Assembly (NCBI GenBank): GCA_023459795.1
Contig: JAEWSP010000001.1
Coordinates: forward strand, 18,882-82,881
Length of the DNA: 64,000 nt
Origin: Bacillota bacterium
GTDB taxonomy: Bacteria > Bacillota_I > Bacilli_A > RFN20 > CAG-288
Direction: 5' to 3'
The position numbers were made by a program, and so were the translations under genes. Below the pieces are notes generated by a model, which had not been told where the DNA came from, made no database searches, and worked only from the letters and a program-made list of their open reading frames with translations. Positions 9,777 through 16,769 of the stretch are shown piece after piece; position 1 is the first letter of the stretch; each line of letters opens with the position of its first letter.

Positions 9777-9823
9777 AAAAGGTTCCGTAGGGGACTCCCG
9801 GAAGGGAGTCCTTTTTCGGAACC
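9777..9823. terminator. bidirectional terminator between the aminotransferase and tetR genes
   Basis: An inner stem GGACTCCC/GGGAGTCC (9792-9811) with a GGAA loop is followed by TTTTT on the plus strand. It is nested in a second stem (AAGGTTCCG/CGGAACC) that is preceded by an A-run, which gives a T-run on the minus strand for the convergent tetR gene. Confidence 0.85.
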
Positions 9824-9831
9824 TGTGTTTG

Positions 9832-10461
9832 CTACTTTGCTTCCGAGACAGGAGCAAGAAGAGTATCAAGGTTGGCAAGAGGCTTTCCGATAGGAGCGAC
9901 AAGCTCGAGAAGGGCAAGTCCGCTCTTCTTGATGTCTTCCAGAGTAAGATCCGGATAATCGAAGAGGTAGTTCATGTAAGCGCCGGTAAGACCGCCGGAG
10001 ATCTGGAGGATAGCAGCAGAAGTGATCGGTCTCTTTTCCCGATCCAGGATTTCCGGATAAGACTGGGAAACAATTTCCGTGATGGTCTGGGTAAGACGGT
10101 CCATGAAGTCGGTCAGAAGAGTAAAGGGAACTGCTTCTGCGACAGCCTTGACGGAGTCATGATACTTTTCGGCAAAGGAATTGAGCTGATCGAAAAAAAG
10201 ACTGCGGTTCTCAGCCGTACGGATATCTAGGGAGGTAAGCAATCCAGATAAGGACCCGATCAGAAGGTTCTCGATGTCGATGATGACTTCCTGGATTCCT
10301 TTGTAATGATTGTAGAAAGTACCACGGGTGATGTCCGCGAGCTTTACAATCTCCGTAACGTTGATCTTATCGAAACTCTTCTTCTCACTGATCAAAGTCA
10401 GAACAGCGGTACGGATTTTTTCTCTAGTCTGTAGAGAATTACGATAGGGCTTTTTCTTCAT
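9832..10461 (-). CDS. TetR/AcrR-family transcriptional regulator
   Basis: The start is set at ATG 10461, 8 bases after GGAGG on the minus strand; an upstream in-frame ATG at 10500 has no ribosome site. The 209-residue protein opens with a TetR helix-turn-helix: TREKIRTAVLTLI, then KINVTEIVKLADITRGTFYNHY, with the conserved TFYxHY at the end of the recognition helix. The remaining ~150 residues are helical and variable, as expected for the ligand-binding domain. No efflux or enzyme gene is divergently adjacent except pepC about 300 bases away, so the target is unknown. It is likely autoregulated. Confidence 0.85.
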   Translation of the reverse strand: MKKKPYRNSLQTREKIRTAVLTLISEKKSFDKINVTEIVKLADITRGTFYNHYKGIQEVIIDIENLLIGSLSGLLTSLDIRTAENRSLFFDQLNSFAEKYHDSVKAVAEAVPFTLLTDFMDRLTQTITEIVSQSYPEILDREKRPITSAAILQISGGLTGAYMNYLFDYPDLTLEDIKKSGLALLELVAPIGKPLANLDTLLAPVSEAK

Positions 10462-10763
10462 ATAAATGACCTCCACAACTGAGATAATAATATAGCGCAT
10501 TTAGGGTATAAAAGAAAAGGTTTATTACAAAATAGCATTAAAATATAGCTTAACTCGTGAAAACCAATAGGGTACCCAAGTTTTCATGGATTGAATTAAC
10601 AACTCTTTCCGCTTTCCAAAATATTCTAATTTGCAAAGAAAACTCGGAAACTTACCCGTTTCGTATGAGTTTCCATAAAATAAAGGAGGAAGAGCATCCC
10701 TTCCGTTTCCTTTTTCTCCTCCTTCTTCTATAATATTCCAGTAAAACTTAGGAGGGTGTACCA
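10462..10763. promoter_or_regulatory. divergent tetR-pepC intergenic region with inverted repeat
   Basis: This 302-base AT-rich region holds the tetR promoter area on the minus strand and a TATAAT -10 for pepC at 10729-10734, followed by TAGGAGG before the pepC start. An inverted repeat TGAAAAC (10558-10564) / GTTTTCA (10580-10586) encloses the palindrome GGGTACCC (10570-10577). It could be a TetR operator, but that is a guess. No gene-like reading frame is supported here. Confidence 0.5.
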
Positions 10764-12101
10764 ATGGATAAGGAAATCAAGGACGAATATTTTGCCGCCT
10801 TCGAGAAGGACTACGAAAAGACGCTCGGAAATACCATCAGCAGCAATGCTGCTATCATCATGGGTCCGAAAGCCAGCAGCAAGAACCAGAAGAGAGAAGG
10901 GGAGCTTACCCCGAACTTCTCCATCGAAGTAGATGGCGGAGAAGTCACGAACCAGAAGCAGAGCGGACGCTGCTGGATGTTCTCCGGACTTAATGTTGTC
11001 CGTCTTGCCATCATGAAGAAGGCAGGAATCAAGAACCTGGAGCTCAGCCAGTCCTATCTCATGTTCTTTGACAAGCTTGAGAAAGCCAACTCCTTTTTGG
11101 AATACATCCTGGATACCAGAGAGCTGGATACCAAGTCCAGAGAAGTAAGCGGATTGCTTGCAAAGGGAATCGAAGACGGCGGATACTGGTCCTATTTCGT
11201 CGCTCTCGTCAATAAGTACGGTGTCCTTCCCAAGGAGAATATGCCGGAGACCTACTCCTCCAGCCTTTCTGCCGAAATGAACGCTGCCCTGAACCGGAAG
11301 GCCAGAGAATTTGCCATGGTCTTAAGGAACGAATCCAAGAAGGGCGCTTCCTTAGACTCTCTCCGTAAGGAGAAGGAAGATATGATGAAGACTTTCTTCC
11401 GGATCCTTGTTGTCACCCTCGGACTTCCTCCGAAGGCTTTCGACTTCGAATGCCGGGACAAAGACAATAAGTTCCTGAAGGATTCCGATATCACTCCTCT
11501 TGCTTTCTTCAAGAAGTATGCCCCGGAAGGAGTCGATTCCGTAGTCTCCGTCGTCAATGATCCGGAAGAAGGAAGAGAATTCGGCAAGACCTATTCCCTC
11601 CAGTTTGCAAGGAATGTCGTCGGAACCAGGGAATGCACCTTCCTCAATGCCCCGATCGAACGTTTGAAGGAGTTAGCAATCCTTTCCCTCAAGGACGGCA
11701 AGGCCTTATGGTTTGCCTGCGATGTCCTTGCGGAAAGCGACCGGAAGGACGGCGTTCTTTCCACCAAGCTTTTCGAAGAGGATAAGCTCTTCGGAACTAC
11801 TTTCATCCAGACCAAGGGAGAAAGACTTAGCTACAGGCAGAGCGTCTCCAACCACGCCATGACCTTAGTCGGAGTCGACTTAGACAAGGACGGCAATCCG
11901 CTGAAGTGGAAGATCGAGAATTCCTGGGGAGACGAAGTCGGAAAGAAAGGCTTCTTCCTCATGGATGACGACTGGTTCAGCGAATATGTCTACGAAGTGG
12001 ATGTCGACAAGAAGTACCTGACGGAAGAAGAGAAAGAGAACTACGGCAAGAAACCGGCAATGCTTCCTTTCTATGACCCGATGTGCTGCACTTTGGACTG
12101 A
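10764..12101 (+). CDS. pepC: aminopeptidase C (C1B cysteine peptidase, bleomycin hydrolase family)
   Basis: This is a 445-residue cytoplasmic papain-fold aminopeptidase of the usual family length. The active-site Cys is in QKQSGRCWMFSG (residue ~72), the catalytic His in SNHAMTLVGVD (~370) and the Asn in KIENSWGDEVG (~390). The C-terminus ends in MCCTLD; in this family the C-terminal tail sits in the active-site groove and enforces aminopeptidase action. PepC forms hexamers that trim peptides from the N-terminus. That fits with peptide import by the Opp system encoded downstream. TAGGAGG lies 8 bases before the ATG. Confidence 0.95.
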   Translation: MDKEIKDEYFAAFEKDYEKTLGNTISSNAAIIMGPKASSKNQKREGELTPNFSIEVDGGEVTNQKQSGRCWMFSGLNVVRLAIMKKAGIKNLELSQSYLMFFDKLEKANSFLEYILDTRELDTKSREVSGLLAKGIEDGGYWSYFVALVNKYGVLPKENMPETYSSSLSAEMNAALNRKAREFAMVLRNESKKGASLDSLRKEKEDMMKTFFRILVVTLGLPPKAFDFECRDKDNKFLKDSDITPLAFFKKYAPEGVDSVVSVVNDPEEGREFGKTYSLQFARNVVGTRECTFLNAPIERLKELAILSLKDGKALWFACDVLAESDRKDGVLSTKLFEEDKLFGTTFIQTKGERLSYRQSVSNHAMTLVGVDLDKDGNPLKWKIENSWGDEVGKKGFFLMDDDWFSEYVYEVDVDKKYLTEEEKENYGKKPAMLPFYDPMCCTLD

Positions 12102-12149
12102 TTCTCTCAAAAAGAAAACCTTTTACGGAAAGAAAACGGATTTTTCGTA

Positions 12150-12155
12150 TATAAT
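12150..12155 (+). promoter_or_regulatory. -10 box almost on top of the XRE gene start
   Basis: TATAAT ends only nine bases before the ATG at 12165, so the mRNA should begin within about three bases of the start codon. No Shine-Dalgarno sequence is present between. The -35 region is weak. Confidence 0.6.
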
Positions 12156-12164
12156 AGACTCGAT

Positions 12165-12776
12165 ATGAAAAAAACTGTCTATGGACCATATATCCAGCAG
12201 AAGCGGGAAGCTCTCGGAATAACCCGGGAGGAATTATCCCAGAATCTCGGGATTACCCCTTCTATGTTAACGAAAATCGAGAACGGCAAGGAGGAGGTTT
12301 CTCTTCCGATGCTAGTTCCTATTTGCTTTACCCTGAAGATGACGATCAATTCCTTCCTGCTAGGAAGGGACGATAACCGCGGGCCTTTGGCAAACTTCAA
12401 TCCGTTCTCCGGAACGGAGCTGGCCAGGTCCATCAGCTTTCTGAGGGTCAAGGGAAGGCTGACCATCGACGAGATGAGCAAGCAGACCGGTTTCCCGAAG
12501 AAGATGATCGAGTCCTTCGAATCCGGCCAGACGACTCCTACGTTATCGGAGTTCCAGCGCCTTGCCGACTATTTCCGTATCGAATACGATGATTTCTATT
12601 TCGGCAATATGCCTTTAGAGATTGTCGGTTCCCATGTCTTGGAAACCCAGGAACTTCTTTCTCCTTATCATCGGAAGAAGAAACATACCGGAAGAAACAT
12701 CTTCCTTACTATCCTGATCCTCCTCGTTCTTGCCGCTGCCAGTTTTGCAGCCTACTATTTCTTCTTCCGTAAGTAG
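12165..12776 (+). CDS. double-HTH XRE-family protein with C-terminal membrane anchor
   Basis: The 203-residue protein has two XRE/Cro helix-turn-helix units. One is at residues ~8-65 (REELSQNLGITPSMLTKIENG) and the other at ~85-145 (TIDEMSKQTGFPKKMIESFESG). A single hydrophobic helix (IFLTILILLVLAAASFAAYYFFF) lies at the very C-terminus after a basic KKKH patch, so the DNA-binding part faces the cytoplasm. The order HTH then TM recalls RodZ, but RodZ has one HTH and an external domain. The start codon has no ribosome site and the -10 box lies 9 bases away, so it may be translated from a leaderless mRNA. Its role is unknown; a membrane-tethered regulator is possible. Confidence 0.75.
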   Translation: MKKTVYGPYIQQKREALGITREELSQNLGITPSMLTKIENGKEEVSLPMLVPICFTLKMTINSFLLGRDDNRGPLANFNPFSGTELARSISFLRVKGRLTIDEMSKQTGFPKKMIESFESGQTTPTLSEFQRLADYFRIEYDDFYFGNMPLEIVGSHVLETQELLSPYHRKKKHTGRNIFLTILILLVLAAASFAAYYFFFRK

Positions 12777-12804
12777 TTTGCTTCTAAATACAGACCAACA
12801 AGAG

Positions 12805-12832
12805 AAAACACGGCCAGCGCCGTGTTTTTCTT
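12805..12832. terminator. bidirectional terminator between the XRE and merR genes
   Basis: A ten-base stem AAAACACGGC/GCCGTGTTTT with a CAGC tetraloop (12805-12828) is followed by T on plus and is A-flanked for the minus strand. It serves the XRE gene and the convergent merR gene. Confidence 0.8.
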
Positions 12833-12835
12833 TCT

Positions 12836-13282
12836 TCATTTCCTCAACAGTCCGGAGGCGAGGAAGTCTTCCCGGATATCGGAAGGCATGTCTTCCAGGT
12901 TCTTCTTTTTCAGATTGTCTTCGTTTCCTTCCTTTTCGGCTACGGAATAATACCAGCATTTATACCGGAGAAGGGAGAGTGTCTTCGTAAGGGAAGCAAT
13001 CTGTTCCTCGACTTCCTTCTGCCGCTCCCCGAAAAGTTTCTTCCGTAATGGATATGTTTTCTTTCCTTCCCCGCACCAGAGCATGAACTGCCGTATCTCC
13101 TTGATCTCAGGGCCGGACTTCTTAAGGCACTCCACTATCTTCAAGGTTTCGATTTCCCTGTCTCCGAATTCCCGGATCCCGGATTTCCGGGAAATGTCCG
13201 GGAAGAGTCCTTCCTGGTCATAATAACGAAGAGTCGAAACAGGAAGAGAGAAAGATTTGGAAACCTGTCCTATTGTAGCCAT
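12836..13282 (-). CDS. MerR-family transcriptional regulator
   Basis: This 148-residue protein starts MATIGQVSKSFSLPVSTLRYYDQEGLFP, the signature winged helix-turn-helix of MerR proteins. A dimerisation coiled coil follows (ERQKEVEEQIASLTKTLSLL). A single Cys (MLWCGEG, ~85) and KCWYY are present, but there is no metal-binding CxxC, so it resembles the NmlR/AdhR-type or drug-sensing branch. The divergent region contains a perfect MerR-type promoter (19-base spacer with dyad). That promoter drives a now truncated flavoprotein gene, so the regulator may have lost its neighbouring target. Confidence 0.9.
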   Translation of the reverse strand: MATIGQVSKSFSLPVSTLRYYDQEGLFPDISRKSGIREFGDREIETLKIVECLKKSGPEIKEIRQFMLWCGEGKKTYPLRKKLFGERQKEVEEQIASLTKTLSLLRYKCWYYSVAEKEGNEDNLKKKNLEDMPSDIREDFLASGLLRK

Positions 13283-13304
13283 GGAAACAATTCTCCGATA
13301 ATGC

Positions 13305-13335
13305 TTGACCTAAAGTTAGGTTTAGGTCGTAGGGT
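13305..13335 (+). promoter_or_regulatory. MerR-type promoter with operator in a 19-base spacer
   Basis: The -35 is TTGACC (13305-13310) and the -10 is TAGGGT (13330-13335), separated by 19 bases. The spacer holds the dyad CCTAAA-GTTAGG-TTTAGG (13309-13326). Over-long spacers bearing a dyad are the hallmark of MerR activation, where the protein untwists DNA to realign the boxes. The merR gene is divergent and 22 bases away. Confidence 0.8.
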
Positions 13336-13375
13336 AAGCATATCAGGGATTTCTTTTCCTGTCAAAGGAGTGGCT

Positions 13376-13590
13376 ATGAAAAGAATCATTGGTGTAAGTG
13401 CGAGCCTAAGAAACGGAAGCAATTCCGAGTTCCTGCTGGATCAGTTCCTTTTGGGAGCAAAGGACAGCTTCTTCACTGCTCTATCTATCGAAGTCCCGGG
13501 AGAAGACACTTCCACAGAGTGGTTTTCCCCGGTAGAAGAACAAGGAATACGATGCCTTGTAGGAGCTGAAGACCAGGGATATGAAAAATG
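13376..13590 (+). pseudogene. truncated NADPH-dependent FMN reductase/flavodoxin-like gene
   Basis: AAGGAG precedes an ATG whose first ~31 residues (IIGVSASLRNGSNSEFLLDQFLLGAK) match the phosphate-binding N-terminus of flavodoxin-fold NAD(P)H reductases. After that the similarity stops. The frame has no stop codon before the terminator at 13590-13613 and continues antisense into oppA. Normal family members are about 180-200 residues. The gene therefore looks cut by a deletion next to oppA, leaving promoter, ribosome site and N-terminus. A transcript ending at the terminator would lack a stop codon. It was probably the MerR-controlled target. Confidence 0.65.
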
Positions 13591-13613
13591 GCAGACCGGA
13601 AACCCGGTCTGCC
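13590..13613. terminator. bidirectional terminator between the flavoprotein remnant and oppA
   Basis: A perfect ten-base stem GGCAGACCGG/CCGGTCTGCC with an AAAC loop is followed by TTTTC on plus and ATTTTTC on minus. It closes the opp operon 27 bases after the oppA stop. Confidence 0.9.
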
Positions 13614-13639
13614 TTTTCTGCAATCCTTACAGATCGTCT

Positions 13640-15535
13640 CTACTGAAGCTCTCTTCCAAGCTGGGCATCGTTGTTATCCGACGTGGAGCAGAAGAGATCG
13701 AGGAAATCGATGGCATCATTGTAATCAGCGACCCAGCCATCACGGGAGATATCGTACTGGCCCTGCTTACGGGTGTTAAGGAAAGTCTTCCACTCCTGGT
13801 TTTCAAGATTGATGGAAATTCCCTTAGCGGCAAGATCAGCCTGGATAGCTTCGGCGATAGACTTATGGGTATCGCTCGTGTTGTAGAGATAGACGGAGTT
13901 GCTCGGGAAGTCCGTGAACTTCTTCGTCTTCTCGTCGTAGGTGTATCCGACTTCCTTGAGCATAGCGACAGCATCGGCAACGTTTCCGGCATGGTCGTCG
14001 ATATCGAAGTAGCCCTTGCCGTCCCCGGCAGTTCCGTTCTTGGCAGTGAAGGAATCGGTGCCGTTAGCATCGACGATGCCGTTCGGAACGAAGGAGTTGG
14101 CAGGAACCTGGCCCTGCTTGGTGACATTGTCCGTAATGTTCTTACGGTCGATGAGGAGTCCTAAGGCCTTTCTGACCTTGACTCTCTTCTCTGGGGTATC
14201 GGCCTTGGCAGAGAAACGGCCGGAGTTCATATTGAAGCAAGCATAATAAGTTCCGAGAAGATCATCGATGTGGAGGGATGCGTTGCTTCCATCCTTCTTC
14301 GAAGCTTCCCAGGCTTCCATGCTAGAGAGCGGGAAGGACTGAACCATATCGCACTGGCCGCTCTTGAAGTTGGTCTCCATGGTCGTATCCTTGTCGGAAA
14401 GAAGGAAGTTGATGGTATCGATAGTATTGTTGGAATTGTCCCAGTAGTTGGCGTTCCGCTCGAACTTGATCACGGAGTCATGCGTCCAGGCAGTGATCTT
14501 GTAGGATCCGGAAGTGACGAAGTTCGGAACCTTAGCCCAGGCACCGGCAGCCTCGTTGGCAGTAACAGCGGACTTCTTCAGGACACTGAAGGACGGGAAG
14601 GCAAGGAGAGACTTGAAATACGGAAGGTCATGGGTCAGCTGGATAGAGAACTCGCTGTCGCTCTTCTTGGTAATGGCAAGATGCTGTCCGTAGTTGGTAT
14701 CGGCACCGCTAGTAGTATCCTTCTGGGCATCCGAACCGCCGACAACGCCGTCGAAGAGGTAGGAATAGTCTGCAGCGGTTTTTCCGGAAGCAGCACGGTT
14801 CCAGGAGAAGATGAAATCATCGGCAGTGATTGCAGAACCATCCGAGAACTTAACTCCGTCCTTGAGCTTGAAGGAATAGGTAGCGACACCATTGGCATCC
14901 GTAGTGATGACCGGATCCTCGGCAAGGAGATCCTTCTCCAAAGTCGCAGTCCCGTCATTGTTGCTGTCCCTATAACGATAGAGTCCGGCAAAGAGATGGG
15001 CATCGTAAGTAGAGCCTTCGACAGCGCTGTTGAGGGCCGGATCGATATACTGAGGTTCGGAAGCAAGGCAGGCATTGATGGTATTGCTGTCGGATCCGGT
15101 CTTCACGGCATTCATGAAGAAGAAGTTGCCGAGCGGATTGGTCGGGACCTTCGTAATGGACGGATTCAAAAGATAGGCATTCGTGTAATAGTAGATCGGG
15201 CAGACAGAACCGGTTCCCATCAGAAGGTCCTCGGCAGCATGCATATCCTTAGAACGAAGGGAAACCTGCTCCGCGCTTTCTCCGGCATCGTCGATCTTGA
15301 TCATCTTGATCAGTTTGTCGAAGGAATTGGCCCAGGTCAGATTCTTCTCGCCATCGCCGATTGCGCCATCATGGTTGAGATCAGCAGAATAGATAGCTTC
15401 CTTGGAATAATCAAAATACTTTGCAGCAGAATCTCCGCTGTTTCCAGAAGCAGACGAATCTGCCTTCTTGCAGCCGGCAAGGCTGATAAGAGAGATGAGA
15501 GATAAACCGATAAGACTTACTTTCTTGGAATTCAT
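13640..15535 (-). CDS. oppA: oligopeptide-binding lipoprotein with apparent circular permutation
   Basis: This 631-residue lipoprotein of the SBP_bac_5 family has lipobox LAGC (Cys22) after a short signal peptide. Residues ~141-620 follow the family order, beginning with the first strand NACLASEPQYIDPALNS and reaching RDGWVADYNDAIDFLDLF and NNDAQLGR. The protein ends there (ELQ, stop). The normal C-terminal segment, a helix with AEDLLM followed by PIYYYTNAYLL and NPLG, is instead found near the N-terminus at residues ~68-133. This segment sits between a Ser-rich linker with an EF-hand-like loop (D52-E63) and the family's first strand. No second copy exists at the C-terminus. It is last in the opp operon, after an 85-base gap with a hairpin. 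It binds peptides for the OppBC channel. Confidence 0.9.
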   Translation of the reverse strand: MNSKKVSLIGLSLISLISLAGCKKADSSASGNSGDSAAKYFDYSKEAIYSADLNHDGAIGDGEKNLTWANSFDKLIKMIKIDDAGESAEQVSLRSKDMHAAEDLLMGTGSVCPIYYYTNAYLLNPSITKVPTNPLGNFFFMNAVKTGSDSNTINACLASEPQYIDPALNSAVEGSTYDAHLFAGLYRYRDSNNDGTATLEKDLLAEDPVITTDANGVATYSFKLKDGVKFSDGSAITADDFIFSWNRAASGKTAADYSYLFDGVVGGSDAQKDTTSGADTNYGQHLAITKKSDSEFSIQLTHDLPYFKSLLAFPSFSVLKKSAVTANEAAGAWAKVPNFVTSGSYKITAWTHDSVIKFERNANYWDNSNNTIDTINFLLSDKDTTMETNFKSGQCDMVQSFPLSSMEAWEASKKDGSNASLHIDDLLGTYYACFNMNSGRFSAKADTPEKRVKVRKALGLLIDRKNITDNVTKQGQVPANSFVPNGIVDANGTDSFTAKNGTAGDGKGYFDIDDHAGNVADAVAMLKEVGYTYDEKTKKFTDFPSNSVYLYNTSDTHKSIAEAIQADLAAKGISINLENQEWKTFLNTRKQGQYDISRDGWVADYNDAIDFLDLFCSTSDNNDAQLGRELQ

Positions 15536-15571
15536 AATGAATTTCTCCTTTTTTTATTCATCCCTTCAAGT

Positions 15572-15603
15572 CCCGTATACGGGAGAAGCAGGCTTCTCCC
15601 TCC
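15572..15603 (-). other. hairpin in the oppF-oppA intergenic region
   Basis: A nine-base stem GGGAGAAGC/GCTTCTCCC (15581-15600) overlaps a second palindrome CCCGTATACGGG (15572-15583). There is no T-run on the minus strand, so it is unlikely to terminate. It may protect or process the mRNA so that oppA is made in excess over the upstream genes. Confidence 0.55.
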
Positions 15604-15620
15604 CCTTTTTTTGAATTTCC

Positions 15621-16769
15621 TTAGCCCTGAACAGGAACGTCTCCTTTGTTTATCTTTTTTGCAGAACTTTCCGTCTTCTCCGGGGCAAGCATTCCGCCTT
15701 TGACGGGCTTGTCTTGCGGAAGAATACCGGAACTAGAAGAATCAAGATTTCTCATCTCTGACGCCTTCTCCGGATAGAAGCAGGCAACATAATGCCCAGG
15801 CTTGGGTTCGATAAGAGGAGGAATCTCCTGAGCACATCTATCCGTTGCAAACGGACATCTCGTCCTGAACGGGCAGCCGCTAGGAGCATTCAGCGGAGAA
15901 GGGATTTCCCCTTGTAATACAAAACGCTGATTTGCTCTAGCAACCTTCGGATCAGGAACAGGAATGGCCGATAGCAAGGTAACAGTATAAGGATGCAACG
16001 GGTTCTCGAAAATCTCATTGCTTTCGCAAAGCTCGACAAGCCTTCCCAGGTACATGACCGCAATACGATCGGAGATATGTTTGACCACCAGAAGGTTGTG
16101 GGCGACGAAGAGATAGGTAAGGTTGAACTGCTTCTGCAGATCGTGGAAGGCATTCAGGACCTGTGCCTGGATAGAGACATCGAGAGCCGAAACCGGCTCA
16201 TCGCAGACGACGAATTCCGGAGACATCGAGAGCGCTCGGGCAATGCCGATACGCTGCCTCTGGCCGCCGGAGAACTCGTGGGCGTAACGCTGGGACTGCT
16301 CGGCGTTCAGACCGACCGCCTTCATCAGCATCTTTACCTTCTCGTCCCGTTCGTCCTTGGTCTTATAGGCATGGTTGACATCCATCGGTTCGGCGATGAT
16401 GTCTTCCACCTTCATTCTCGGATCGAGCGAGGAATACGGATCCTGGAAGACGATGTTTGTCTTCTTCCGGAATTCCTTCAGGTTCTTTTTCGTTACTTCC
16501 TCACCGTTGAAGAAGACCTTTCCGCCGGTCGGCTTGTAGAGCTGGAGGATGGTCCTTCCGGTCGTGGTCTTTCCGCATCCGGATTCTCCGACAAGTCCCA
16601 AGGTCTCTCCTCTCTTGATATCGAAGCTGACATCATCGGTCGCCTTCAGAAGCTGTGTCTTGAAGAAGCCGGTACTGATCGGAAAGTATTCCCGTAGATG
16701 CTGAACGGAGACAATCACGTCCTTGGGGACTTCATGGTATTGGTCCTTAGGAAATTCATTTTTCTTCAT
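15621..16769 (-). CDS. oppF: oligopeptide ABC transporter ATPase OppF
   Basis: The start is ATG 16769, after GGAGAG; it overlaps the end of oppD by 14 bases. The 382-residue ATPase has Walker A GESGCGKTT (residues ~62-70), Q-loop VFQDPYSSLDP, signature EFSGGQRQR, Walker B VVCDEPVSALDVS and switch His FVAHN. The C-terminal oligopeptide-transporter domain holds the Cys-rich CPFRTRCPFATDRC, typical of the DppF/OppF iron-sulfur motif. It pairs with OppD to drive peptide uptake. An ~50-residue Ser/Lys-rich tail follows the core and is not usual. Confidence 0.95.
   Translation of the reverse strand: MKKNEFPKDQYHEVPKDVIVSVQHLREYFPISTGFFKTQLLKATDDVSFDIKRGETLGLVGESGCGKTTTGRTILQLYKPTGGKVFFNGEEVTKKNLKEFRKKTNIVFQDPYSSLDPRMKVEDIIAEPMDVNHAYKTKDERDEKVKMLMKAVGLNAEQSQRYAHEFSGGQRQRIGIARALSMSPEFVVCDEPVSALDVSIQAQVLNAFHDLQKQFNLTYLFVAHNLLVVKHISDRIAVMYLGRLVELCESNEIFENPLHPYTVTLLSAIPVPDPKVARANQRFVLQGEIPSPLNAPSGCPFRTRCPFATDRCAQEIPPLIEPKPGHYVACFYPEKASEMRNLDSSSSGILPQDKPVKGGMLAPEKTESSAKKINKGDVPVQG

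Noticed and set aside
10525..10764. A 79-codon minus-strand frame in the tetR-pepC gap
   Set aside because: It covers the pepC promoter and ribosome site and shows no family features.
13301..14164. Reading the flavoprotein frame as one intact 287-residue gene
   Set aside because: Only the first ~31 residues after ATG 13376 match a family; the rest is antisense to oppA and lies beyond a strong terminator.
14270..15505. A 411-codon plus-strand frame inside oppA
   Set aside because: Antisense shadow of the lipoprotein gene; low-complexity Gly/Ile/Val-rich translation with no start signal.
13640..15535. Tandem duplication of the OppA C-terminal segment
   Set aside because: The segment is found once only; the C-terminus stops where it would begin and the downstream 27 bases hold no remnant.
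15581..15600. Terminator splitting oppF from oppA
   Set aside because: The stem has no T-run on the coding strand and oppA has no obvious promoter of its own, so read-through is more likely.
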